In this document: positions 28,589-38,900 of the stretch, one piece after another
Layout: the number at the start of each line of letters is the position of its first letter
Numbering within the stretch: position 1 is the stretch's first letter
Source of the DNA: Puteibacter caeruleilacunae
GTDB taxonomy: Bacteria > Bacteroidota > Bacteroidia > Bacteroidales > Prolixibacteraceae
Direction: 5' to 3'
Length of the DNA: 64,000 nt
Assembly (NCBI GenBank): GCA_005217565.1
Contig: SJCO01000003.1
Location: 124,001-188,000, forward strand
Translations under genes and position numbers: made by a program
The notes under the pieces: generated by a model
Told to the model about the DNA's origin: nothing
The model's database searches: none
Seen by the model: the letters and a program-made list of their open reading frames with translations, nothing else

Positions 28589-29692
28589 TTAATATTCCAT
28601 TTTTATATCCACAAGATTATTGGTAAAAGCATAAATTACCAAGTCGACCACACTCTTTGAATTGGTTTTTGACATTAAATTTGCTCTATGCTTTTCAACT
28701 GTACGATCTGAAATACATAACTCTCGAGCAATCTCTTTTAATGAATAACCATGACAAGATAATTCCAGAACTTGTAATTCCCTCTTAGAGAGCAATTCAC
28801 TTCCTTCATAATTAAAGATCAGTTCTTTTGATTGATCTTTATTTACCAATGATCGGACTAATTTCTCCCGCAAAGATGGAGTCACAGCAATGTTCTCCTC
28901 CTGCAATATTTTAATCAGGGTGTTCAAAGCTTTTGTGTTGGCAAGCACTCCCGCTTCCTTACAATCAGTCTTAATAAATAGTAAGCAACAGCCATAATAA
29001 GATGCAAAATGAATCCGAGTAGCATAGATATGCACTGGTATTTTCTTCCCACACTTATTTTTTAGTACTGCAAAGAAAGGCTCCTCAATATTTATACCTA
29101 CTTCAACCCTTTCAATTAATCTACGTACCTCTTCTGATTCTTCTCCTTCGATAAATTCACAAATACAACGGTTATGGTCTTGTACGTCAAGCTTAAGAAG
29201 TTTCTGTAATGACGTATTGTAATAGACCATTTTGCCCTCCATACTCAGACAGATTCCATTAGGAGTAATTTCTGCAAAACTTTTAAGATCACCTATATAC
29301 GCCTCATTCAATTTATGTTTACGGTCTATTCGGGTTTTTACTGCATTTATTAATTCGGTATGGGAAAAAGGTTTGACAAGGAAATCATCAACTCCCAATT
29401 CCATTCCCATTCTAAAATTTTGTAATGTTCCATTGCTGGTCATGAAAATGAAGGGTATATCCCAAGTAAACTTACTTTGACGCAATACTTTTAAAACCTG
29501 GTATCCATCCATATCCTCTAAACTGGTATCACACAATATTAAATCAGGATGTTTCATCAATGCAAGTTGGAGTCCTTCAGCACCATTAGAAGCCTTCAGT
29601 ACAAGGTAGTCTTTTGACAATAATAGGTGTTCCAATTCTCTCAGCAATCGCTTTTCATTATCTATGATCAATATTTTTATCAGCACATTCAT
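28589..29692 (-). CDS. Response regulator with PAS-like and LuxR-type HTH domains
   Basis: This 367-residue protein has a receiver domain (about 5-122) with phospho-acceptor D55 (LILCDTSLEDMDG), FMTS and DDFLVKPF; a PAS-like middle domain (about 135-240); and a C-terminal LuxR-type helix-turn-helix (about 303-365, LSKRELQVLELSCHGYSLKEIARELCISDRTVEKHRANL). It overlaps the end of the kinase gene upstream by 35 bp, so the two are co-transcribed. It lies between the two permease units; whether it regulates either is not shown by the sequence. Confidence 0.92.
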   Translation of the reverse strand: MNVLIKILIIDNEKRLLRELEHLLLSKDYLVLKASNGAEGLQLALMKHPDLILCDTSLEDMDGYQVLKVLRQSKFTWDIPFIFMTSNGTLQNFRMGMELGVDDFLVKPFSHTELINAVKTRIDRKHKLNEAYIGDLKSFAEITPNGICLSMEGKMVYYNTSLQKLLKLDVQDHNRCICEFIEGEESEEVRRLIERVEVGINIEEPFFAVLKNKCGKKIPVHIYATRIHFASYYGCCLLFIKTDCKEAGVLANTKALNTLIKILQEENIAVTPSLREKLVRSLVNKDQSKELIFNYEGSELLSKRELQVLELSCHGYSLKEIARELCISDRTVEKHRANLMSKTNSKSVVDLVIYAFTNNLVDIKMEY

Positions 29693-30395
29693 AAGGCAAC
29701 TTCACTTTAAATGATGTAGACACATTACGATCACTATCCACATAAACTTTCCCTTTCAATAGTTTTAATGCTTCTACAACAATCGCTAATCCAATCCCTT
29801 CGCCTGGTAAATACTCTGCGTTCTTACCTCGGTGAAACAAATCAAAAATTCTAGGTTTATCCTCCATATCGATACCTATTCCAGCATCTTTAACTTTAAT
29901 CCACAGGGATTCCTCGTCAACATAAGCCTCCAGATAAACATCTCCATATGAAAACTTTAAAGCATTATCCAGTAAACTCACAATCACCCAAAACAATAGA
30001 AATTCATCTCCCTTAAAATTTCCTATATCTTTAGAAACAGAAAGAACAACTCTTCGTTTGTATGAAGGTATTTGTTCGAGCTTATTTTTAATTTGCTCTA
30101 AAAAGTTTTCCAAGTCAAAACATCTTTCCTTTACCTCTATCTCACGTCTACGTAACCGACCAATTACTGCAAAACGATCCAGAAAAACCATAAGTTCACT
30201 CATCGCATCCCTGCATAAATCCAAGGCTTCAGCACTAGCTGATTCGCGAACAAACTCTTTCTGCTCGTGTATTATCTGGAGATTACTATTCAACACCGTT
30301 ATTGGATTTACCAATTCTCCAACAATCCGACCAATGATCGTTCCAGTCAATCGTTGTTGAACATCTTCCTGGCGAGTTAAAGTTTGACTTTTCAT
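29658..30395 (-). CDS. Histidine-kinase-like protein lacking the phospho-acceptor histidine
   Basis: The 245-residue soluble protein has a dimerisation helix region (about 12-100) and a complete-looking HATPase domain (about 110-238): N-box SLLDNALKFS, G1 VKDAGIGID and G2 GEGIGLAIV. In the H-box the usual SHELRTPL reads VGELVNPI, with Gly26 (GGA codon) where the histidine should be. No membrane segment or sensor domain is seen. It may act as an ATP-binding modulator, a phosphatase, or a partner of another kinase; a classical phosphorelay role is doubtful. It precedes and overlaps the LuxR-type regulator. Confidence 0.85.
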   Translation of the reverse strand: MKSQTLTRQEDVQQRLTGTIIGRIVGELVNPITVLNSNLQIIHEQKEFVRESASAEALDLCRDAMSELMVFLDRFAVIGRLRRREIEVKERCFDLENFLEQIKNKLEQIPSYKRRVVLSVSKDIGNFKGDEFLLFWVIVSLLDNALKFSYGDVYLEAYVDEESLWIKVKDAGIGIDMEDKPRIFDLFHRGKNAEYLPGEGIGLAIVVEALKLLKGKVYVDSDRNVSTSFKVKLPYECADKNIDHR

Positions 30396-30817
30396 GACAG
30401 GGGCTTTTATGTTGCAAATACAAAATTATGTAATTTTACAAAATAATTATATCAACATTTTTTGAAAGCCTTACTTTTAAGTAAAATCACCTATTTACTT
30501 GTCATTTACAACTTTTATAAAGAACTCATTAAATTCTATGCTTAGCCTCTGTCTCTTCTCTTTAGTTTAATACTCTCAGTAACAATCAAAACAGTTATTC
30601 CTAAAGCATATCACAAACATCTACAATCTAAAAACCAAAAACTCAGACAATACACTCAAACCTAATAATGCATTAAATGATAAGAGGTAATAGATTAATT
30701 ACTACACTTGAGAGAATCCAAAGTAGTATTATATAGGTAATTTTACTTATCAGGATCTAAGATATTCTACAGAACTATGTTAAAATTTTTCATTTGACAA
30801 TTTTTTGAACAACCATT

Positions 30818-30834
30818 GTAAAATTTATTTACAC
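30818..30834. promoter_or_regulatory. Putative activator site, second TGTAAA-N5-TTTACA repeat
   Basis: TGTAAAatttaTTTACA has the same arms and spacer length as 2477-2493. Its centre lies about 63 bp before the -24 GG, against about 73 bp at the first unit, a difference of one helical turn. Another TTTACA half-site is at 30844-30849. Confidence 0.55.
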
Positions 30835-30887
30835 TTTAGTATATTTACACCTATATTACATTCTGATTTTCAACACATAACATCTAG

Positions 30888-30903
30888 CGGCACTATTCTT
30901 GAA
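30888..30903 (+). promoter_or_regulatory. Sigma-54-like -24/-12 promoter of the second permease unit
   Basis: CGGCACtattcTTGAA has GG (30889-30890) and the -12 pair 10 nt apart. The -12 pair is GA, not GC, so it is weaker than the promoter at 2557. The predicted start is near 30914, about 19 bp before the ATPase ATG. The shared upstream repeat supports it. Confidence 0.5.
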
Positions 30904-30932
30904 ACTTTTATAGAAATCAAAAATTTTCAATT

Positions 30933-31631
30933 ATGATTACATTAACCAATATTGATCGCTACTATCAGAATAAGTTTCAAAGATCATTTGTACTAAAAGG
31001 TATAAATCTGGAAGTTAAGCAAGGTGAATTTATCAGCATTATGGGGCCTAGTGGAGCAGGAAAATCGACATTGCTTAATATTATTGGAATGCTTGACACT
31101 CCTTCGGCTGGAGAATATCGTTTCATGGATAAAGTTGTAAAAAACCTGAAGGAAAAGCAACGCACAGAATATCATCGCAACCATATTGGCTTCATCTTTC
31201 AGGCATATCATTTAATTGAGGAGTTAAATGTATATGAAAACATCGAAACACCATTAATCTATAAAGGAGTTAAGTCGTCGGAGAGAAAAGCAATGGTAGC
31301 TGATATGCTTGATAGATTTAATATGGTCGCGAAAAAAGACCTTTTTCCAAATCAATTATCAGGTGGTCAACAGCAATTAGTAGGTATTGCACGAGCTATT
31401 GTTTCGAAACCATCGCTTTTATTAGCCGACGAGCCAACAGGTAACCTGCACTCAGATCAAGGTGAAGTTATTATGCAATTGCTTCAACAATTAAACGCCG
31501 AGGGGATGACAATCATTCAGGTTACTCACTCTGAAAAAAATGCTCAGTATGGTAATCGTATTGTTAGGTTAGAGGATGGATTAGTGAAAAAAGATATTCA
31601 CAAAACACTTGAAACTTCTCCTTCTGTTTAA
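30933..31631 (+). CDS. ABC transporter ATP-binding protein, LolD/MacB type, atypical signature and D-loop
   Basis: This 232-residue ATPase is clearly homologous to the one at 5825. Walker A (GPSGAGKST), Walker B (LLLADEPT) and the H-loop (VTHSE) are intact. The signature reads LSGGQQQLVGIARA, with Leu and Gly in place of Arg and Ala, and the D-loop reads GNLHSDQG, with His (CAC codon) replacing the near-invariant Asp. The D-loop Asp contacts the opposite Walker A across the dimer, so activity may be altered, or a heterodimer with the canonical ATPase is possible (inference). The permease gene follows 35 bp later. Confidence 0.92.
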   Translation: MITLTNIDRYYQNKFQRSFVLKGINLEVKQGEFISIMGPSGAGKSTLLNIIGMLDTPSAGEYRFMDKVVKNLKEKQRTEYHRNHIGFIFQAYHLIEELNVYENIETPLIYKGVKSSERKAMVADMLDRFNMVAKKDLFPNQLSGGQQQLVGIARAIVSKPSLLLADEPTGNLHSDQGEVIMQLLQQLNAEGMTIIQVTHSEKNAQYGNRIVRLEDGLVKKDIHKTLETSPSV

Positions 31632-31666
31632 TTAAACAAAAAATCACTCGCTCTAAATTAATCGTT

Positions 31667-34084
31667 ATGCTAAGAAATTACCTAAAAATAGCACTTCGCA
31701 ATCTTGCAAAGAATAAGTTCTTCACTATAATTAACTTATTCGGACTTGCTATTGGAATGGCTGTTACGCTAATGATACTGAACTATATCTGTTTTGAATA
31801 TAGCTATGATCAGATGCATGAAAAGAAAGATCAAATATATCGCGTAGAAAGCAAGTTTTACGAGGGAAATACTTTGACAGATGATTGGCCCACTGCTTCA
31901 TTTGGATATGCACCAGCTATGAAGGAACATTTAACTGGCATAAAAGATTATGTGCGCATCGACATAACACAAACAGAACAAATTGTACGATATGAAGATC
32001 GCAAATTCAGAGAAAAGGCGGTCGTAACTACAGAACCCTCATTTTTTGACATCTTCTCTTTTAAGTTGTTGGAAGGTGATGCAAAAACAGCATTGACAGG
32101 TCCAAACAAAGTAGTGATTTCACAATTGGCTGCGCATAAATATTTTAATCAGGAAGATCCAATAGGTAAGATACTTACAATAAGTACAACCTATGGATCT
32201 CAAAAATGTGAAGTAAGTGGTATATTGGAAGACATTCCGGACAATAGCCATTTCAAGTATGATTTCTTTATTTCATGGGAGACCTTACCAAACTGGAAAA
32301 AAACCACATGGTATTTACATGAAACGTATTCATATGTATTGCTTGAACCAGGCGTAAATCCTGCAACAATTGAAGATCAGTTCCCTGAATTAGCAGAAAA
32401 ATATAAAACTCATGATGCACTAAAGAACAAAATTTGGGCTATTTCGCTCAATCCACTAACCGACATTAGATTAACTCCTCAGAAACAATATGAGAGAGAA
32501 ACAAAAGGCAATAAGAAAGCTATTCATGCGCTCATGTGGGTGGCAATAGCTATATTGCTCATTGCCTGGATTAACTACGTAAATCTAACAACTGCCCGAT
32601 CATTAGAAAGAGCAAGAGAAGTTGGAGTACGTAAAGTATCTGGTGCATTTAAGAAACAACTCATTTCGCAGTTCCTTACAGAATCATTTATCCTGAATAT
32701 GGTGGCCCTTATATTGGCATTTGTAATATTCTATGCACTAATTCCTGTGTTTAACAACTTTACAGGAAAGCAAGTAGGATTCACATTGTTCAGTAACTCC
32801 TTATTTTGGATGCTTACGGCATTTACCTTCATAATTGGTTTTATTTTATCAGGTTTTTATCCAGCATTTATTCTCTCATCAATAAAGCCTGTTACAATTT
32901 TAAAAGGAAAATACATTCACTCAAAAGGCGCTGGTGTTATAAGGAAAAGTTTGGTAGTAGTACAGTTTGCTGCGTCACTCATTCTCATCTGTAGTACATA
33001 TACTGTATACAACCAATTACAATATATGCAACAACAACAGTTGGGAATCAATATTGATCGGACACTTGTTGTACAATTCCCAGGACACACTGAAAACGTT
33101 GTAGAAAAAATCTATTCATTTAAGGAGCAATTAAAAAACAAGACAGGCATTAAACATGTATGCATGTCAAATGCAGTTCCCGGAATGGAAGTGGCAAAAT
33201 TCCTTTCCAATCACCGGGCGAATGATCCTAACAAGCAGAACAGACTCTATGAAATGCTACCTATAGATCATGATTTTGTTGAAACATATGGAATTGATGT
33301 GATTGCTGGTAGATCATTTGAGGAAAGCTATAAAAATGATATTGACAAACTCGTTATCAATGAGGCTGCTGTAAAAGCATTAGGATTACCTTCGAACGAA
33401 TCTGCTATTGGTCAAAAAATATCAGTTGAATCACAAAGAGAACCAATGGAAGTAATTGGTGTTGTAAAAAACTATCATCAGCAAGGATTAAATAAACAAT
33501 ACACTCCTATCATGATGTTAATGTATAATAAAATACCTTGGCTTGGATTAAAATACATATCAATTAACTACCACGGATCAAATGCAGCCAACATCGTTGA
33601 GCAGGTAAAAAAAACATGGGACAATTATTTTCCAACTTCAACGTTCGACTACTTTTTTACAGATCAATACTATCAAGACCAATACCTTAGTGATAAGCGA
33701 TTTGGCCACCTATTCGCCATTTTTGCAGCTCTAGCTGTCGTTATTGCGTGTATTGGACTTTGGGTGCTTGCACTTTTCGCTAGTCTTTCACGAACCAAAG
33801 AAATGGGGGTTAGAAAAGTATTGGGTGCCACAACTGGAAATTTATTTTACAACCTTTCGAAAGAGTTCATCAGTATTATACTACTGGCAATTGGAATAGG
33901 TACACCAATAGCGTGGTATACAATGCAACAATGGCTTGCTAATTATCCTTTTAGGACCTCACTAAGTTTAAGCTATTTTGTAATACCAGTGGTAGGTATT
34001 ATAATGATCTCATTAATCACAATTAGTTATCAAACATTGAAAACTGCCCACACAAATCCGGCAAACTCATTACATTATGACTAA
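31667..34084 (+). CDS. FtsX/MacB-type ABC permease, second unit
   Basis: At 805 residues it is the longest permease here, starting MLRNYLKIALRNLAKNKFFTIINLFGLAIGMAV, the standard Bacteroidota form. It has the two-core, eight-TM layout and two good coupling motifs: REVGVRKVSGAFKKQLISQFL (near 320) and KEMGVRKVLGATTGNLFYNL (near 712). The C-terminus ends TAHTNPANSLHYD, related to but not part of the NPVEALRYE group. It has no own adaptor or channel gene and would have to use those at 2607-5213 or act alone. Confidence 0.93.
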   Translation: MLRNYLKIALRNLAKNKFFTIINLFGLAIGMAVTLMILNYICFEYSYDQMHEKKDQIYRVESKFYEGNTLTDDWPTASFGYAPAMKEHLTGIKDYVRIDITQTEQIVRYEDRKFREKAVVTTEPSFFDIFSFKLLEGDAKTALTGPNKVVISQLAAHKYFNQEDPIGKILTISTTYGSQKCEVSGILEDIPDNSHFKYDFFISWETLPNWKKTTWYLHETYSYVLLEPGVNPATIEDQFPELAEKYKTHDALKNKIWAISLNPLTDIRLTPQKQYERETKGNKKAIHALMWVAIAILLIAWINYVNLTTARSLERAREVGVRKVSGAFKKQLISQFLTESFILNMVALILAFVIFYALIPVFNNFTGKQVGFTLFSNSLFWMLTAFTFIIGFILSGFYPAFILSSIKPVTILKGKYIHSKGAGVIRKSLVVVQFAASLILICSTYTVYNQLQYMQQQQLGINIDRTLVVQFPGHTENVVEKIYSFKEQLKNKTGIKHVCMSNAVPGMEVAKFLSNHRANDPNKQNRLYEMLPIDHDFVETYGIDVIAGRSFEESYKNDIDKLVINEAAVKALGLPSNESAIGQKISVESQREPMEVIGVVKNYHQQGLNKQYTPIMMLMYNKIPWLGLKYISINYHGSNAANIVEQVKKTWDNYFPTSTFDYFFTDQYYQDQYLSDKRFGHLFAIFAALAVVIACIGLWVLALFASLSRTKEMGVRKVLGATTGNLFYNLSKEFISIILLAIGIGTPIAWYTMQQWLANYPFRTSLSLSYFVIPVVGIIMISLITISYQTLKTAHTNPANSLHYD

Positions 34085-34201
34085 TTGAGAAATCTTCGAA
34101 CAAAATGCCCTAATTTTCTATAAAAATGTTAGGAAAGGCAACTTAATCAGTCATTTGGTTCAGAAAGCTTAATTAATTCATGAGCCAATTATTGAAAAGC
34201 T

Positions 34202-34209
34202 TATCTTTG
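34202..34209 (+). promoter_or_regulatory. Bacteroidota-type -7 box before fabD
   Basis: TATCTTTG matches the primary-sigma -7 consensus TAnnTTTG of this phylum. The implied leader of about 130 nt before the fabD ATG is AT-rich. I cannot point to a good -33 TTG. Confidence 0.5.
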
Positions 34210-34347
34210 TGCGCGTAAATTTAGTGATCATTCAAAAAGAAAAGTATAACTAGATAACGACTTTCTGATTTATCAATTAATAAGCAGATTATTGATTGAT
34301 AAAAGGATAAAAAGTCTAAAAATCTAATAATCAAAAATCTTATATAG

Positions 34348-35238
34348 ATGAAAGCATATGTTTTTCCAGGTCAGGGAGCCCAGTATGTAGGAATGGGGAA
34401 AGACCTTTACGAAAACTCAGAAGCCGCAAAAGAGCTATTTGAAAAGGCGAATGATATTCTTGGATTCCGCATTACTGATTTAATGTTTGATGGAACACCT
34501 GAAGATTTGAAGCAAACAAAAGTTACTCAGCCTGCAATTTTCCTTCATTCAGTATTAACTGCAATGAACCTTGGAGATGAGTTCAATCCAGAAATGACAG
34601 CTGGTCACTCTCTTGGTGAGTTCTCGGCACTTGTTGCTGCTAAAGCTTTATCTTTTGAAGATGGACTTACTCTTGTTTCAAAAAGAGCAATGGCCATGCA
34701 AAAAGCTTGTGAAATTGAGCCTTCAACAATGGCCGCTATTGTAGGTCTTGAGGATAGTATTGTAGAAGAGGTATGCGAGCAGATTGAAGACGTGGTTGTT
34801 GCTGCAAACTACAACTGCCCAGGTCAGCTAGTAATCTCTGGTAGCATTTCAGGTATTGATAAAGCTTGTGAAATGCTAACTGAGAAAGGAGCTAAACGTG
34901 CATTGAAACTTCCTGTAGGAGGTGCATTCCACTCTCCTCTTATGGAGCCAGCTCGCCTTGAACTAGAAAAAGCTATTGACGAAACTGTATTCAGTGATCC
35001 TATTTGTCCTGTTTACCAAAACGTAGTTGCTTCAGCTATTACTGACGCTGCAACTATTAAAGCCAACTTGAAAGCACAGTTAACAGGTGCTGTTAAGTGG
35101 ACTCAAACTGTTCAGAATATGATTGCTGATGGTGCTACTTCATTTACTGAAGTAGGTCCTGGTAAAGTATTGCAAGGATTGGTAAAGAAAGTTGATCGTA
35201 AAATAACAACTGCAGGATTCGATAAATTCGAAAACTAG
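34348..35238 (+). CDS. fabD: Malonyl-CoA:acyl-carrier-protein transacylase
   Basis: The 296-residue protein moves malonyl groups from CoA to acyl-carrier protein to start fatty acid elongation in the cytoplasm. Family hallmarks are visible: the N-terminal YVFPGQGAQYVGMG, the nucleophile motif TAGHSLGEFSALVAA with Ser near residue 90, the arginine region SKRAMAMQKAC, the catalytic His in GGAFHSPLM (near 195) and the C-terminal FTEVGPGKVLQGL. Length is normal. It is monocistronic, with a -7 box upstream and an intrinsic terminator downstream. Confidence 0.97.
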   Translation: MKAYVFPGQGAQYVGMGKDLYENSEAAKELFEKANDILGFRITDLMFDGTPEDLKQTKVTQPAIFLHSVLTAMNLGDEFNPEMTAGHSLGEFSALVAAKALSFEDGLTLVSKRAMAMQKACEIEPSTMAAIVGLEDSIVEEVCEQIEDVVVAANYNCPGQLVISGSISGIDKACEMLTEKGAKRALKLPVGGAFHSPLMEPARLELEKAIDETVFSDPICPVYQNVVASAITDAATIKANLKAQLTGAVKWTQTVQNMIADGATSFTEVGPGKVLQGLVKKVDRKITTAGFDKFEN

Positions 35239-35259
35239 TCAACACTATACTTAATATAT

Positions 35260-35292
35260 AAAAGGCATTCTGTATTTCAGGATGCCTTTTTC
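35260..35292 (+). terminator. fabD terminator
   Basis: AAAAGGCATTCTG (35260-35272) pairs with CAGGATGCCTTTT (from 35278) with one G-U pair and ends in a T run. Confidence 0.9.
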
Positions 35293-35861
35293 GTTTCCCC
35301 CTATATAACTATTATCATTTTCAAAGGTCACACTTCCTTTTCAAATCATAATTACTGCATCTATAAGATAACTTGCAGAATTAAATAGTGAATTTCATTA
35401 CGCGATGACAGAGGTTCTGTAATATTTCCATTTTTGAACAATAAAAGATTTTGCATACACCCATTCGTTATTCCTCATTTAATACCAAAGTCGCATTGAT
35501 ATAGTAACACCTTTAAGTCTCATTTGCATTCTACTGAATAAAAAATCCGAGTAATGTTGTCCGAATTATTTCTGAACAGACCTTAAAACAATTTCTCCTC
35601 AAGAAATCCATCGGATACTCTTTTATTCATTTGAAATTGATTTTTAACACCAATCCAATATCATATTCTACGTCAAAAAAAGAAAAAAAGGGGTCCACTC
35701 CCGTTAATCTCCACGTTTTTCCACACTCTTTTTTTAAGTTTTATAAAAATATTTAAACACTTTTTAACATTTAGACCTATCTACTAATCAATGAGTTACG
35801 AAAACACCCAATACACCTAACTAACTCATTTTGAAAAAATTAATCTTGATTAACCGCCAAA

Positions 35862-35873
35862 TTAATCGGTTAA
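35862..35873. promoter_or_regulatory. Operator-like palindrome upstream of susC
   Basis: TTAATCGGTTAA is a near-palindrome with a central CG, flanked by partial copies: TTAACCG (35850-35856, mirrored) and TTAATCGG (35874-35881). It resembles LacI-family operators (AACCGGTT cores) and the site at 40705. Which regulator binds is unknown; none of that family is in the window. Confidence 0.4.
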
Positions 35874-35939
35874 TTAATCGGCTCACGCATACATTTGACA
35901 ACGATTAATTCAATTTATTAATTCAAAACCAAACAACTT

Positions 35940-38900
35940 ATGAAGCAAAAGCTATTACTAGTTTTTCTGTTGCTCAATGTAGTCTTTGCACAGGCGTGGG
36001 CACAACAGACAATAACAGGTACGGTTACATCAAAAGATGATGGGGAAGCTTTACCTGGAGTAAATGTTATAGTGAAAGGTACTACTACCGGAATAACCAC
36101 CGATTTGGATGGTAAATATTCTTTAGTTGTTTCAGACGATGCAACTACTTTAGTTTTTTCATTTATTGGAATGACAACTCAAGAAGTTGAAATTGCAGGA
36201 AGAACAGTTGTAAATGTACAAATGACAGCCGAGGCACTAGGCGTTGATGAGGTTGTCGTAACTGCATTAGGTATTAAGCGTGATAAAAAAGCACTTGGAT
36301 ATGCAGTACAGGAAGTAAAAGGTGAAGCTTTAACTGAGGTTAGAACAACAAGTGTTGCCAACGCACTTCAAGGTAAGGTAGCAGGTGTAAACTTCAGTCA
36401 GTCGGGTTCTGGTCTAGGTGGATCTACTCGTGTAACCATTCGTGGTAACTCTTCTTTGAATGACAACAACAATCCTTTATGGGTAGTTGATGGTGTACCT
36501 ATCGATGATTCACAGCAACGTGAAGGTTCTGGAGAATGGGGTGGATCAGACGGCGCAGGTGCTGCATCTCAGTTAAACTCAGAAGATATTGAGTCTATTT
36601 CTGTATTGAAAGGTGCGAGTGCTGCAGCATTGTATGGATCACGTGCAGCTAATGGTGTTATCCTTGTTACTACTAAAAAGGGTAAAGCTGGTGCTTTAAA
36701 AGTTAATTTCAATACTAACTACACTGTTGAAAAAGTAACTGACTACTATGATTTCCAGAATGTTTACGGACAAGGGAATGGTGGTACTTACAGTCCTTCA
36801 AGTAAAACAAGTTTCGGTCCTAAAATGGAAGGCCAGATGATTGACAACTGGCGCGAAGGAAGATCATCATACGCGATGACTCCACAAACTTCCAGAGTTG
36901 AAGATTTCTATAGAAATGGAACGAATTTAACAAACAACCTTGCAATCTCTGGTGGTTCGGAAAAAACAACTTTCCGTTTATCATTGATGGATTCAAGAAA
37001 CAAAGGTATTACTCCATTTCATGAATTAAACAGACAAAGTGCTGATTTAAATTCAGGTATTGTAGCATGGGATAAATTAAAAATCAATGCAAAAGTAAAC
37101 TTCATCAAAGAAAAAGTTAAGAATCGTCCTTACATGGGAGAATACGGAACTATGATGCAGTTTGTATTCATGCCAAGAAGTATTCGTTTGGAAGACCTTA
37201 ATCCTGGTTTAAATGAAGACGGACAACAAATTCTTTATGGGGGTGCTACAAGTACTTATTCAAATCCATATTACCAAGTACAATACGGACGTAACGAAAG
37301 AACTGATCGTTACCGTGTAATCAGTATTTTAAGTGCTGATTGGGAAATCAACGATATGCTTACATTCTCTACTAAAGCAGGTGTAGATTACTATCGTGAT
37401 CAAGATAAAGAATTCGGACACCAGGATAACTTTGGTGATGGTGGATCTTATAAATTAGCTGAAAAGAATTTCCGTGAAGTTAACGTTGATGCATTACTAA
37501 AATTCAATAAGCAATTGAATGACGATTGGACTATTGGATTAAACGTAGGTACTAGTGTAATGAATACAAAAAAGGAAAGTGTTACAAACACTGCTAAGAA
37601 CCTTATTGTTAAAGGTCTTTACACTCTTGGAAATGGAGAATCAGTTGATACTTCTGAAGGCTATAGTGAAAAAGAAATTCAATCAGTTTATGGATTTGGT
37701 AATATTGCTTACCGCAACTGGGCATATTTAGATTTCACAGCTCGTAACGACTGGTCATCAACACTACCATCAGACAACCGTTCATTCTTCTACCCTTCTA
37801 TCAGTGCAAGTTTTGTAGTATCTGATATGCTAAAGGACTGGGGTAAAGATCTACCAGTATGGATTTCTTTCGCGAAAGTACGTGCATCTTGGGCACAGGT
37901 TGGTAATGATACTAATCCTTACAGAACTAGAAGTACATATAGCTTGAAGCAAAACGGAACGAACGAGACAACTTATGCAAACAAGCCAGATAATCTTCCA
38001 TTCTCTGATTTAAAACCAGAAGAACAAACTTCAAGAGAACTTGGTTTTGACATTCGTCTTTTCAATAACCGTATTGGATTAGACCTTGCAATGTACAATA
38101 CTTCAACAAAGAACCAGATCTTAAGTATTGAAACTCCATCAACTTCTGGTTATAAGAAAAGATGGATCAATGCAGGAGAGATTGAAAACAAAGGTATCGA
38201 GCTTGCATTAAATATTGTTCCAGTTAAAACTGAAAACTTCAATTGGGACATGACATTAAACTGGAGTAAAAACAAGAACAAGATTGTTGAGCTATCAAAA
38301 GAGTATAGTATTGAGAAATTTGGCTTAGGTGGTACAAGATTACTTGATGTATACGCTATTGAAGGTGGAGAGTACGGAGAAATCTGGGGTAAAAAGACCT
38401 TTGTTCGTGATGAAGCAACAGGTAAAGTAATTGTTGATGAAAACGGAATGCCATACACTTCTGGAGGAAAAAGAAAAGTTGGTAGCATTAATCCTGATTG
38501 GTTAGGTTCTATTTCAAACAGATTAACTTACAAAAACTTCTTCATGACAATGTTAATCGACATCAAGAAAGGTGGAGATCTTATCTCAATGACAGACGCA
38601 CATGGTACTAGTGTTGGTACTGGACTACGTTCATTGGATGGAAGAGAAGGAGGTTTTGTTGTTGATGGTTTGGTTGGCTCTTCTGATGGAACTAACTCAG
38701 GTCAGCAAAACACAGTGAAAGTTGATCCTGAATCTTACTGGGCAAACATTGGTGGTGCATATGGTGTAGCTGAAGCGTTCATGTACGATGCAGGTTTTGT
38801 AAAAATGAGAGAACTTTCTATTGGATATAGCTTGCCTTCAAGCATTCTTAATGGAACTCCATTCTCGTCAATTAAAGCTTCATTGGTTGGTCGTAACCTA

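Larger units (their letters stand above)
30396..30932. other. Divergent intergenic region before the second permease unit
   Basis: This 537-bp, very AT-rich stretch lies between the minus-strand kinase-like gene and the plus-strand ATPase gene. Its right end holds the TGTAAA-N5-TTTACA repeat and the sigma-54-like element listed separately; TGTAATTTTACA (30429-30440), close to the kinase-like gene, is another small inverted repeat. No gene is apparent. Confidence 0.7.
35239..35939. other. Intergenic region before susC
   Basis: This 701-bp stretch holds the fabD terminator at its left and operator-like repeats at 35848-35881. The part from 35300 to 35840 is AT-rich, with no open frame or RNA structure that I recognise. 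Confidence 0.7.

Noticed and set aside
30429-30440. TGTAATTTTACA near the kinase-like gene as a third activator site
   Set aside because: Its arms are 5 bp with a 2-bp spacer, unlike the 6-bp arms and 5-bp spacer of the two paired sites, and no -24/-12 element faces the minus-strand gene.
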